Below, one piece after another: positions 1 through 6,296 of a DNA stretch of 29,224 bases. Made by a program: the position numbers and the translations under genes. The stretch comes from Fibrobacteraceae bacterium (GTDB lineage: Bacteria > Fibrobacterota > Fibrobacteria > Fibrobacterales > Fibrobacteraceae). Each line of letters starts with the position of its first letter. The first letter of the stretch is position 1. Location of the stretch: contig JABUUT010000002.1 of the NCBI GenBank assembly GCA_021443045.1, forward strand, positions 1 to 29,224, in the 5' to 3' direction. A model generated the notes under the pieces. The model searched no databases and was not told where the DNA came from. It saw only the letters and a program-made list of their open reading frames with translations.

Positions 1-3
1 CTA

Positions 4-18
4 GGAGGCAAAGCCTCC
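4..18. repeat. Short perfect hairpin GGAGGC-AAA-GCCTCC
   Basis: A 6-bp perfect inverted repeat with an AAA loop lies at the very left edge of the window. There is no T-run on either visible side, so a terminator role cannot be shown. It may belong to the 3' end of a gene outside the window. Confidence 0.5.
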
Positions 19-30
19 GAACCTGATTGG

Positions 31-58
31 TTATCAGTTATCGGTTGTCGGTTATCAG
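31..58. repeat. Tandem heptamer repeat, four units
   Basis: Four head-to-tail heptamers are visible: TTATCAG, TTATCGG, TTGTCGG, TTATCAG. A degenerate TGGTTGG follows. They lie in the non-coding stretch downstream of the lipoprotein gene. The function is unknown. Simple slippage-type repeat is the default reading; four degenerate copies are too few to call iterons. Confidence 0.6.
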
Positions 59-87
59 TGGTTGGTATTTGCATGGACATTCCCTGG

Positions 88-114
88 ATCCTTCACGGCT
101 ATGCCGTTCAGGAT
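88..114. repeat. REP-like imperfect hairpin
   Basis: ATCCT-TC-ACGGC and GCCGT-TC-AGGAT form a stem around a TAT loop, with one 2-nt internal mismatch. The outer sequence (GTCATCCTGA and GAAGGATCC on the minus strand) resembles a short extragenic repeat that I recall from many bacterial genomes, but I could not search for other copies. It sits 24 nt beyond the lipoprotein stop codon and has no T-run, so it is more likely a dispersed repeat than a standard terminator. Confidence 0.5.
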
Positions 115-137
115 GACAAATCCAAGGCCACTTTATT

Positions 138-1145
138 CTAGTTTTTCTGAAATAAAAGATTTAACACGCCTTTGGCCAAGGCCTTGCCTTCGCTAGCTTC
201 CTGGGATTTCTTAGTTGAAATGCCTTCATCCTTCTTTAAGTTTAACACCATTTGGTCAAAGCAAAATTCACCATCTTTATTATCGTAGGTCACTTCCATC
301 CAATAATCGTCAAAGTTAAATTCCTTCTTGGCTTCTTCGTCGTCCCTAAAATCGGCAATGGCATCGTAGCAGTCTTGTTCATTCATGGCATAGCGAATTT
401 TAAAAGAAAGATCACAAGTTAAAGAATTCTTGCCAGTATACTGAACCCGTAGCATACCAGAATTCGAATTAACCTTACGAGTTCTAATTGTTAGCAAACC
501 ATCATAAAGAGAAATTTCACTGCAATCAATTTTACGAATATCAGCCACCAATTGGCTTGCTGCCTTTTTAGGATCATCAATAACATCCTTTGAAGCCTGG
601 AAACGCTGGTAAAATTCCAGCAGTTTGCTATCGGCATCAGCCAAAGCATCCACATTCTTATTCATATTAGAAACATAGCTTCCCATAAAGCAACTGCCAT
701 CGTAACGGAAAACACGCTCCATCAGCTTTTTGGATGTGAGCCTGTAAGAATATTGGAAGGCTTCCTTGGAATCTTCAACATTATACCAAGCCCCGGCAGG
801 GAACTTTTTGGCAGTTCCATCAAAAACAAACTTTTGTGTTTCATTATAACTTTCAGACTCGTAGGACACTCTGTCTTTGTTCAGGTACACCACACCCGTG
901 TCAGCATCATCAGGATCTTCTTTGTACCAAATTTCCTTGTTCACCTCTCCAGTCTTGCAGACCGGAGACTTTACCACAAAGGAAGAATCCTTAGATTTGT
1001 AGGCATAGGTTTTCTTGTCGAGAATAATTTCAAAAGAATCTTCCATATCAAAATTGGAAGAGCTGGAATCGTCTCCGCAACCAGCAAATAAAAAAGCCAA
1101 AGTTCCTGTTAAGGCCAGAGAAAAAAATTTACTTGTATTTTTCAT
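138..1145 (-). CDS. Predicted lipoprotein of unknown function
   Basis: The protein has 335 residues. The start at 1145 is chosen because GAGAGG lies about 7 nt upstream and the signal peptide then begins properly (MKNTSKFFSL); an upstream ATG at 1175 would add ten residues before it. The hydrophobic segment ends in LFAGC, a plausible lipobox with Cys23, and is followed by an acidic/serine stretch (GDDSSSS) typical of Fibrobacter-style lipoproteins. The mature part is soluble and rich in charged and aromatic residues, with scattered cysteines. I recognise no domain. The gene begins 32 nt after the ZnuC-like ATPase stop on the same strand, so it may be co-transcribed with the metal-uptake genes. 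It occupies the place where a permease gene might be expected, but it has no multi-span membrane region and cannot be that permease. Confidence 0.8.
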   Translation of the reverse strand: MKNTSKFFSLALTGTLAFLFAGCGDDSSSSNFDMEDSFEIILDKKTYAYKSKDSSFVVKSPVCKTGEVNKEIWYKEDPDDADTGVVYLNKDRVSYESESYNETQKFVFDGTAKKFPAGAWYNVEDSKEAFQYSYRLTSKKLMERVFRYDGSCFMGSYVSNMNKNVDALADADSKLLEFYQRFQASKDVIDDPKKAASQLVADIRKIDCSEISLYDGLLTIRTRKVNSNSGMLRVQYTGKNSLTCDLSFKIRYAMNEQDCYDAIADFRDDEEAKKEFNFDDYWMEVTYDNKDGEFCFDQMVLNLKKDEGISTKKSQEASEGKALAKGVLNLLFQKN

Positions 1146-1177
1146 AACACATCCTCTCTTCATAATATAATACAAAA

Positions 1178-1930
1178 TTACAAACCGCAGCAGCCACCAT
1201 GGGTATGATTATGGCTTCCAAGAACGCGATGTGGAATTCCATGGGCAATAAGATCGACCTCGCAACCGTAGGTAGAGGTAAGCATTTCTTGGGTTATAGA
1301 AGCACCACCATGAAAATGTACCGATTTATTGACACATACCACACTTCGTACTCGATTGGAAAGCGCCATCAAGTCATGGGTCACAATCACAATGGTCATG
1401 GTTTTACTAAATTCGGAAAGCATTTTATACATACTTTCTTGGCCAGCCACATCAATGTTGTTGGACGGTTCATCCAAAAAAAGAATCTTGGGATTACAAA
1501 CAAGGGAACGGGCTATGAGTACTCGTTGTCGTTCTCCCCCAGACAGTTCCCCTAGGCGGCGGTTAAGGTACTCTTCCATATGAACCCGTTTAAGGGCATT
1601 TGCCACCTCTCCAGACTTGGGAGACAAGCCTAGACGCCCCGTGGCCACACACTCGCCCACCGTAATGGGAAACTCAATATTCTTGCTGGTATTTTGGGGA
1701 ACATACCCCACAGGAACCCTTTTGGAAGGCACCTTTTCACCAAACAGACGTACATCGCCATTGGTTGGTTTTAAAAGCCCCACCATCAAGCGCATCAAGG
1801 TGGACTTGCCACCTCCGTTGGGACCAATAATAGCCACAAAATCATTTTCCTCAATGGAGAAATTGGCGTTTTCCAACACGACATTTTTGTTGTAGGCAAA
1901 AGACAGATTCTTTATTTCAACAGCCTTCAT
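1178..1930 (-). CDS. znuC: Zinc/manganese-type ABC transporter ATP-binding protein (ZnuC-like)
   Basis: This 250-residue ABC ATPase would power uptake of a divalent metal, most likely zinc, across the inner membrane. Visible motifs are Walker A GPNGGGKS (36-43), Q-loop Q79, signature LSGGERQR (129-136), Walker B ILFLDEPS (149-156) and the H-loop His185. The region after the ATPase core (GCEVDLIAHGIPHRVL) is typical of the metal-transport subfamily. The last residues hold His240, His242, His244, Cys247 and Cys248, a possible metal-binding tail. Its ATG overlaps the stop of the upstream substrate-binding protein gene as ATGA, implying translational coupling. The partner permease (ZnuB family) is not in the window. 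Metal specificity cannot be settled from sequence; manganese or iron transporters share the fold. Confidence 0.88.
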   Translation of the reverse strand: MKAVEIKNLSFAYNKNVVLENANFSIEENDFVAIIGPNGGGKSTLMRLMVGLLKPTNGDVRLFGEKVPSKRVPVGYVPQNTSKNIEFPITVGECVATGRLGLSPKSGEVANALKRVHMEEYLNRRLGELSGGERQRVLIARSLVCNPKILFLDEPSNNIDVAGQESMYKMLSEFSKTMTIVIVTHDLMALSNRVRSVVCVNKSVHFHGGASITQEMLTSTYGCEVDLIAHGIPHRVLGSHNHTHGGCCGL

Positions 1931-2814
1931 TTTTTTACTCCATTCTTGGCACCACTCTTTTGTGCATAATCCGAAATGGCATTCAAAAGGTTGCTGCTGT
2001 TCTGCATATAATTATAAGCCATGGGATCGGTTTCCACTATTACGGCATCGAGTTCCTTAGCTATGGTTTCTGCAGAGCGTTTGTTAAACTGAGGCTGAAC
2101 AAACACAATGTGGATATTGCGTTCTTTTCCTATTCGAATCAACTTCTGGAGGTCCTTTGGTTTTGGCTCTTTGCCATTCACCTGTACCGCAATCTGTTCC
2201 ATTTTGTAGTCCCTAGCAAAATAACCATAGGCTGGGTGGAACACAATAAAAGATCTCTGATCCCGAGGAATTCGAATTACCTCAAACCTCATCTTTTTAT
2301 CCAGCTTGTCTAGTCGAGAAGACAGGCTAGCGAACTTTTCCATAAAATAACTTTTGTGAGCCGGGTCTTCTTCGGAGAGAACTTTCAGCACGGTATTCAG
2401 TATCTGCCGCATCTGCCATGGAGATGTCCACACATGAGGGTCTAACTCGTGGTCATGCCCGTCACCATTTTCTTCAATCCACTTTACAGAAGGCGCCAGA
2501 TTTACCACTTTCATATTTTTGTTCACCCCTTTAAAGCGGGGAAGCCAAGCCTTGTCCATACCGGAGCCATCGGAAAAATACAACTGAACCTGTGAAAATT
2601 CCTTGAGGGCCGCTGGTTTTGGCTCGTAGGTATGAGGGTCTGCCGATGGAGGCAATATGGAATTTACATCTACATAAACGCCACCAATATCTTTTACCAA
2701 CTTTGCATAGGGCGGCACAGAAGTGGCAATTTTCATCACTTTATTGTCTTCTGCAAAACTAAAGGAAGCACAACCTAAAACAAACAGGAGCAAGAAGGCT
2801 AACAGTTTATTCAT
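1927..2814 (-). CDS. znuA: Periplasmic metal-binding protein of an ABC transporter (ZnuA/TroA family)
   Basis: The protein has 295 residues and belongs to the cluster A-I metal-binding proteins. The expected ligands are visible: His61 (DPHTYEP), His127 (DPHVW), His193 (VFHPAYGYF) and Asp263 (ETDPMAYNY). A short His/Asp-rich loop (GDGHDHELDPH, about 117-127) recalls the histidine-rich loop of zinc-binding members, although it is much shorter than in E. coli ZnuA. The N-terminus is a signal sequence. Either it is cleaved after SFA (about residue 21), or Cys15 in FVLGC is lipidated; the sequence does not decide. The start overlaps the HAD gene stop as TAATG, and the stop overlaps the ATPase start as ATGA. 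It would deliver metal to an inner-membrane permease that is not encoded here. Confidence 0.88.
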   Translation of the reverse strand: MNKLLAFLLLFVLGCASFSFAEDNKVMKIATSVPPYAKLVKDIGGVYVDVNSILPPSADPHTYEPKPAALKEFSQVQLYFSDGSGMDKAWLPRFKGVNKNMKVVNLAPSVKWIEENGDGHDHELDPHVWTSPWQMRQILNTVLKVLSEEDPAHKSYFMEKFASLSSRLDKLDKKMRFEVIRIPRDQRSFIVFHPAYGYFARDYKMEQIAVQVNGKEPKPKDLQKLIRIGKERNIHIVFVQPQFNKRSAETIAKELDAVIVETDPMAYNYMQNSSNLLNAISDYAQKSGAKNGVKK

Positions 2815-3626
2815 TAAACAAGCCCTTTAAAAAAAGAATCAAAATCAATATCGCTAACCATTTCTACCACACACTCAGGCTTCACTTCCAGTTTGTCTAA
2901 ATCAGAGTGTTTCGTTTCTCCACAAAGAGGCAGAGCAAAGCGGCATCCGGAGCGTTTGGCCAATTCAAAATCAGTGTAGAGGCGATCCCCTACAAAAAGA
3001 ATTTCTTCGGGTTCAAACTTTTTTAGCACCCCCGATAGCATGGCGGGGTTTGGTTTGCCAAAGCTACGTTCCGGTTCCACACCATAGGCGGTTTTCAACA
3101 AAGCCATAAAGCTACCAATATCAGGCACGGGGCCTCTTTCATCGGGGCATACAAAGTCAGTGTGTGTTACCCAAAAAGGAATTCCCCGTTGCACGCGAAA
3201 AGAAAGTTCACAAAGTTCCCGATAATCAAAGCAGTTGTGGTACGCCACCAGCACCAGTTCTGTTTCTGTTATGCTGGGGTTCAAGTTCAAGGATGGGTCT
3301 TGGGCGGCAAACCATTCCGTTACCTCAGGGTTGGCAAAGAAGAACACGTTCTTAACGCCCTTTTCATGTATGGCATCTAACGAAAGATACAGGGCAGAAA
3401 TAATGGCATCGTCACGAAGAGGAAGACCCATAACCTTAAGACGGTTTTCGTAAAAAACAGGCGACTTGCTCGTGTTGTTGCTAAGGTAGTACACCGGTAC
3501 TTTGGAGGCCACTCGGCAAACGGTCTCCACAGCCTTTGGATAAGGCCGACCACTCAGATAGAGTGTTCCATCCAAATCAAAAACCACCGCTTTTACAGGC
3601 TTTGTCTTTTTATCCATTCTACGCAT
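2814..3626 (-). CDS. HAD-superfamily subclass IIA phosphatase (NagD-like)
   Basis: This 270-residue cytoplasmic hydrolase carries the four HAD motifs. Motif I is DLDGT with nucleophile Asp17 and Asp19. Motif II is YYLSNNTS, motif III lies around GKPNPAM, and motif IV is VGDRLYTD. The cap between motifs II and III fits the IIA (NagD, phosphoglycolate or p-nitrophenyl phosphatase) group. The substrate cannot be told; sugar phosphates, nucleotides and phosphoglycolate are all used by relatives. Two starts are possible (3626 and the in-frame ATG at 3617) and neither has a good Shine-Dalgarno site. It is the first gene of the minus-strand set leading into znuA and znuC, sharing one base with znuA, but a functional link to metal uptake is not obvious. 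Confidence 0.85.
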   Translation of the reverse strand: MRRMDKKTKPVKAVVFDLDGTLYLSGRPYPKAVETVCRVASKVPVYYLSNNTSKSPVFYENRLKVMGLPLRDDAIISALYLSLDAIHEKGVKNVFFFANPEVTEWFAAQDPSLNLNPSITETELVLVAYHNCFDYRELCELSFRVQRGIPFWVTHTDFVCPDERGPVPDIGSFMALLKTAYGVEPERSFGKPNPAMLSGVLKKFEPEEILFVGDRLYTDFELAKRSGCRFALPLCGETKHSDLDKLEVKPECVVEMVSDIDFDSFFKGLV

Positions 3627-3633
3627 AATTTAG

Positions 3634-3649
3634 CAAAAATGTATTTTTG
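3634..3649. promoter_or_regulatory. Inverted repeat between divergent genes
   Basis: CAAAAAT-GT-ATTTTTG is a perfect 7-bp inverted repeat that fills most of the 28-nt gap between the divergent HAD phosphatase and rsmE starts. It may be an operator or part of overlapping promoters. AT-rich chance symmetry is also possible. Confidence 0.3.
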
Positions 3650-3654
3650 TAACA

Positions 3655-4359
3655 ATGAAAACACCCGATAGTCGGTTTTATTGCCCCCTGGTTTCTGTGG
3701 GAACCATTGTTTTGGACGAAAACGAGAGCGCCCATGCCGTTCGCGTGTGTAGGGCATCCGAGGGAGACGTACTCCAACTATCTGATGGTCTGGGACACTT
3801 TGCCGAAGCCCAAATTACCAAGGCCGATGCCAAAGCCTGCCAAGTGGAAGTTAAGGAAATTGTACATGTATCTACGGAACGGCCTAAGTTGTCTTTGGCC
3901 ATAGCATGCCTTAAAGACGATGCCTTGGAAGAAGTGGTTTTTCACGCTGCCCAAACTGAAATTGACACCATTACTTTTTTGCGCACAGACTACTCCCAGG
4001 AACCCAAAAATTCCGATTTGCACAAATTAGTTCGTCGTTCTGAACTAAAGAGCCTTGTTAGCTTAAAGCAGTCTAAAAAGCCCTGGTTAACCCGCATTGC
4101 TGGACCCATAAATTTTGAGGATTGGTTAAAAAGCTATGAAGGGGATATTATCCTCTGCGATATTGATGGAAAATCCTCTCCTGTGATACAGAGCCCCACC
4201 ACCCTTTTGATTGGCCCTGAAGGCGGTTTTTCGCCTAAAGAGCAAAAAATGGCAAAAGAATACAGCCGAGGTAGGGTTTCTGTACTCAATTTAGGAAATA
4301 CTCGATTAAGAGCACGGACAGCCGCCATTATTGCATTAGGCCGGGTTTTATTCAAATAA
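3655..4359 (+). CDS. rsmE: 16S rRNA m3U1498 methyltransferase RsmE
   Basis: This 234-residue SPOUT-family methyltransferase is expected to methylate N3 of U1498 in 16S rRNA using S-adenosylmethionine. The N-terminal PUA-like part includes SAHAVRVCRASEGDVLQLSDG (split at about residues 25-45). The C-terminal SPOUT knot carries LLIGPEGGFS (about 184-193) and LGNTRLRARTAA (213-224). SLKQSKKPWL matches the SMKQS-type segment of Bacteroidetes-like members. In the last knot motif the family usually has a glutamate where this protein has Arg221 (RART instead of R.ET). The start at 3655 lacks a clear Shine-Dalgarno site. It is transcribed divergently from the HAD gene, and a terminator hairpin follows the stop. 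Confidence 0.87.
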   Translation: MKTPDSRFYCPLVSVGTIVLDENESAHAVRVCRASEGDVLQLSDGLGHFAEAQITKADAKACQVEVKEIVHVSTERPKLSLAIACLKDDALEEVVFHAAQTEIDTITFLRTDYSQEPKNSDLHKLVRRSELKSLVSLKQSKKPWLTRIAGPINFEDWLKSYEGDIILCDIDGKSSPVIQSPTTLLIGPEGGFSPKEQKMAKEYSRGRVSVLNLGNTRLRARTAAIIALGRVLFK

Positions 4360-4370
4360 ATTAAATTTAT

Positions 4371-4402
4371 GCCCTGAAAAAGGGCTTAAAAAAATTTTTT
4401 TT
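4371..4402 (+). terminator. Intrinsic terminator after rsmE
   Basis: GCCCT-GAAAA-AGGGC forms a perfect 5-bp stem 11 nt after the rsmE stop. It is followed by TTAAAAAAA and a run of eight T. The short A-stretch before the T-run makes it slightly non-canonical. Confidence 0.7.
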
Positions 4403-4430
4403 GCCCACCCGGGTAAAAAAAATATATCTT

Positions 4431-4444
4431 TTTTGTATACAAAA
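4431..4444. promoter_or_regulatory. 14-bp perfect palindrome upstream of the HD-GYP gene
   Basis: TTTTGTATACAAAA is exactly self-complementary and lies 21 nt before the chosen ATG at 4466, in an A/T-rich leader. It could be a dimeric repressor site or overlap the promoter. No regulator can be named. Confidence 0.4.
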
Positions 4445-4465
4445 TTTAACCAAGCGAATAACACA

Positions 4466-6181
4466 ATGCCTATTGCCTTAAACTATCTAATTATCGTACT
4501 ACTACTGTCGGTGGTTAATGTTGTGATTTTGCAATACATGCATTCCCACCGAATTAAATTTTTCTACACCTCCATTTTCCTTCTTATTCCCTTTGCCATT
4601 CTGGGCGACCTTTTTTTAGCCCTCTCCACAAATCTTGAAGAAGCTTTGCTTGCCAATAAGGTGGCTTACCTGGGTAGTATTTATCTGCCCTTGATACTGA
4701 TGTTTGAAATTTTCCACATGTGTCAAATAAAGACCAGCTTTTTTATTCAAATGCTTCTTTTTATTGCCAGCACCTGCATTTACGTTTTGTCTTGCACCAC
4801 CGGCTATTCCGAAATTTACTACACCAATCCTCAATTTATCACTTATGCAGGGGTTTCAAACTACACTACCGAATATGGTCCAGCCCATATCCTCTGGAAC
4901 ATCTACCTGATTCTGTATTTTGTTGTTGGTGCAACGGTTCTCATATACACCTTTATCACCAAAAAAAATATTTCATACAGCAGCCTCATTGCATTCATTG
5001 GCATTGGCGCTATAGGCATCGGTTCCTTTATTTTTTCTAGGGAGCTGGGATCCGACACCCTTGTAATGCCAGCGGTCTATTTGTTTATTGAATACATTTT
5101 CTTAATACTTATACACCGCGTAGGAAAATATGACATTGACGCAACCATTTTGGATGCTCTAGAGCAGCAGAACACCAGCGCCTACATTTCTTTTACCAAA
5201 GATCGGCGTTTTGTTGGAGCCAACGAAATTGCCATGAACCATTTTTCAGACTTGTACAGACTTCGCATGGACCATATTCTAGAGCCCATTAATTTTATCG
5301 GTAAGACCTTAAACGAAATTATTGACAAATTTGAAGAATCGGAACAGCCTTCTATATCTTCATACTTTTCCGTTGGCGAAATTCATTACAAGGTTATTCT
5401 AAAAACCGTGGCCTACGGAAACAGAGACTACGGCTACCTGTTCCGCATTGAAGACGACACCAAAATGCAGCGCTATGTAAAATTCTTGGACAAATACAAC
5501 AACGAACTTTCCAACAGCCTGCAAAACAAGGAAACCCACATTAGCGCCATGCAGGAAAAAATGATTGTAGGCATGGCCAACATGGTGGAAAGCCGAGACA
5601 GCAATACGGGAGGCCACATCAAGCGTACCAGCAGCGTGGTTCACATTCTTGTTAGCAAGATGAAAGAAGACAAGAGTTTAAAACTGACCAACGATTTTTA
5701 CAACGCTGTAATCAAGGCGGCTCCTATGCATGACCTTGGAAAGATTGCCGTGGACGACATGATTCTTCGCAAGCCCGGCAAGTTTACCAATGAAGAATTC
5801 CAGATTATGAAGACCCACGCTGAAAAAGGTGCGGCCATTGTGGAAAACTTGCTGAAAGATATTGAAGAACCTTCTTTGGTGATGATTGCCAAGAACGTGG
5901 CCAACTACCACCACGAACGCTACGACGGCAATGGCTACCCGGAACACTTGTCTGGAGATGAAATACCTCTTGAAGCGCGCATTATGGCCATAGCCGACGT
6001 GTACGATGCCTTGGTTAGCGAACGATGCTATAAAGAAAAAATGTCTATGGAAGATGCCTACAAATTGGTTCTAAATGGAATGGGAACCCAATTTGACCCT
6101 AAGTTAAAGCCATATTTTGTAAGGTCTCGAGCGGAGCTGGAGCAATATTATTCCGAAGTTCGCTCCCCTATTGAACCATAA
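4466..6181 (+). CDS. Membrane-bound HD-GYP protein, predicted c-di-GMP phosphodiesterase
   Basis: The protein has 571 residues from the ATG at 4466. An in-frame TTG at 4433 is possible, but it lies inside a palindrome. The first ~215 residues form about seven hydrophobic helices, resembling the 7TM sensor region found on some histidine kinases. A middle PAS-like region follows (about 225-335), then a helical linker with coiled-coil character. The HD-GYP domain (about 370-550) shows HDLGK (His422-Asp423), KTHAEKG, HHERYDGNGYP (about 482-492) and DVYDAL. These are the metal-binding and GYP residues of active c-di-GMP phosphodiesterases. It probably couples an unknown membrane or small-molecule signal to c-di-GMP hydrolysis at the inner membrane. 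It stands alone between terminators; no diguanylate cyclase or response regulator is adjacent. No strong Shine-Dalgarno site is visible. Confidence 0.87.
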   Translation: MPIALNYLIIVLLLSVVNVVILQYMHSHRIKFFYTSIFLLIPFAILGDLFLALSTNLEEALLANKVAYLGSIYLPLILMFEIFHMCQIKTSFFIQMLLFIASTCIYVLSCTTGYSEIYYTNPQFITYAGVSNYTTEYGPAHILWNIYLILYFVVGATVLIYTFITKKNISYSSLIAFIGIGAIGIGSFIFSRELGSDTLVMPAVYLFIEYIFLILIHRVGKYDIDATILDALEQQNTSAYISFTKDRRFVGANEIAMNHFSDLYRLRMDHILEPINFIGKTLNEIIDKFEESEQPSISSYFSVGEIHYKVILKTVAYGNRDYGYLFRIEDDTKMQRYVKFLDKYNNELSNSLQNKETHISAMQEKMIVGMANMVESRDSNTGGHIKRTSSVVHILVSKMKEDKSLKLTNDFYNAVIKAAPMHDLGKIAVDDMILRKPGKFTNEEFQIMKTHAEKGAAIVENLLKDIEEPSLVMIAKNVANYHHERYDGNGYPEHLSGDEIPLEARIMAIADVYDALVSERCYKEKMSMEDAYKLVLNGMGTQFDPKLKPYFVRSRAELEQYYSEVRSPIEP

Positions 6182-6195
6182 AATTAGATTGCAGT

Positions 6196-6224
6196 CACCT
6201 TTAAAAATCGATTTTTTAGAGATG
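6196..6224 (+). terminator. Hairpin after the HD-GYP gene (terminator-like)
   Basis: CACCTTTAAAAATC and GATTTTTTAGAGATG pair with one mismatch and a G-U pair, 14 nt after the HD-GYP stop. The arms contain their own A- and T-runs. It closely resembles the hairpin after asnS (29122-29157). Confidence 0.55.
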
Positions 6225-6236
6225 TCTATAAAATGA

Positions 6237-6283
6237 CATTGAGAACAGTCCTCCAAAGGAGGACCGTTCTCAATGGGAGTTTT
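6237..6283. terminator. Long hairpin between convergent genes, probable bidirectional terminator
   Basis: CATTGAGAACAGTCCTCC pairs with GGAGGACCGTTCTCAATG around an AAA loop: 18 bp with a single A-C mismatch. On the plus strand GGGAGTTTTTCT follows. On the minus strand TCATTTTAT follows. It ends 21 nt before the pflB stop codon, so it can terminate pflB transcripts as well as read-through from the HD-GYP gene. Confidence 0.8.
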
Positions 6284-6296
6284 TCTAAGGGCAGCC

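Noticed and set aside
31..58. Heptamer array as replication iterons or CRISPR-like repeats
   Set aside because: There are only four degenerate 7-bp units, with no spacers and no replication or cas gene nearby.
753..1091. Open frame on the plus strand opposite the lipoprotein gene
   Set aside because: It has no ribosome site or domain, and the opposite strand encodes a signal peptide and lipobox. It is an antisense shadow.
4433..4465. TTG start of the HD-GYP gene at 4433
   Set aside because: It lies inside a 14-bp palindrome and has no Shine-Dalgarno site. The ATG at 4466 places the first membrane helix directly at the N-terminus.
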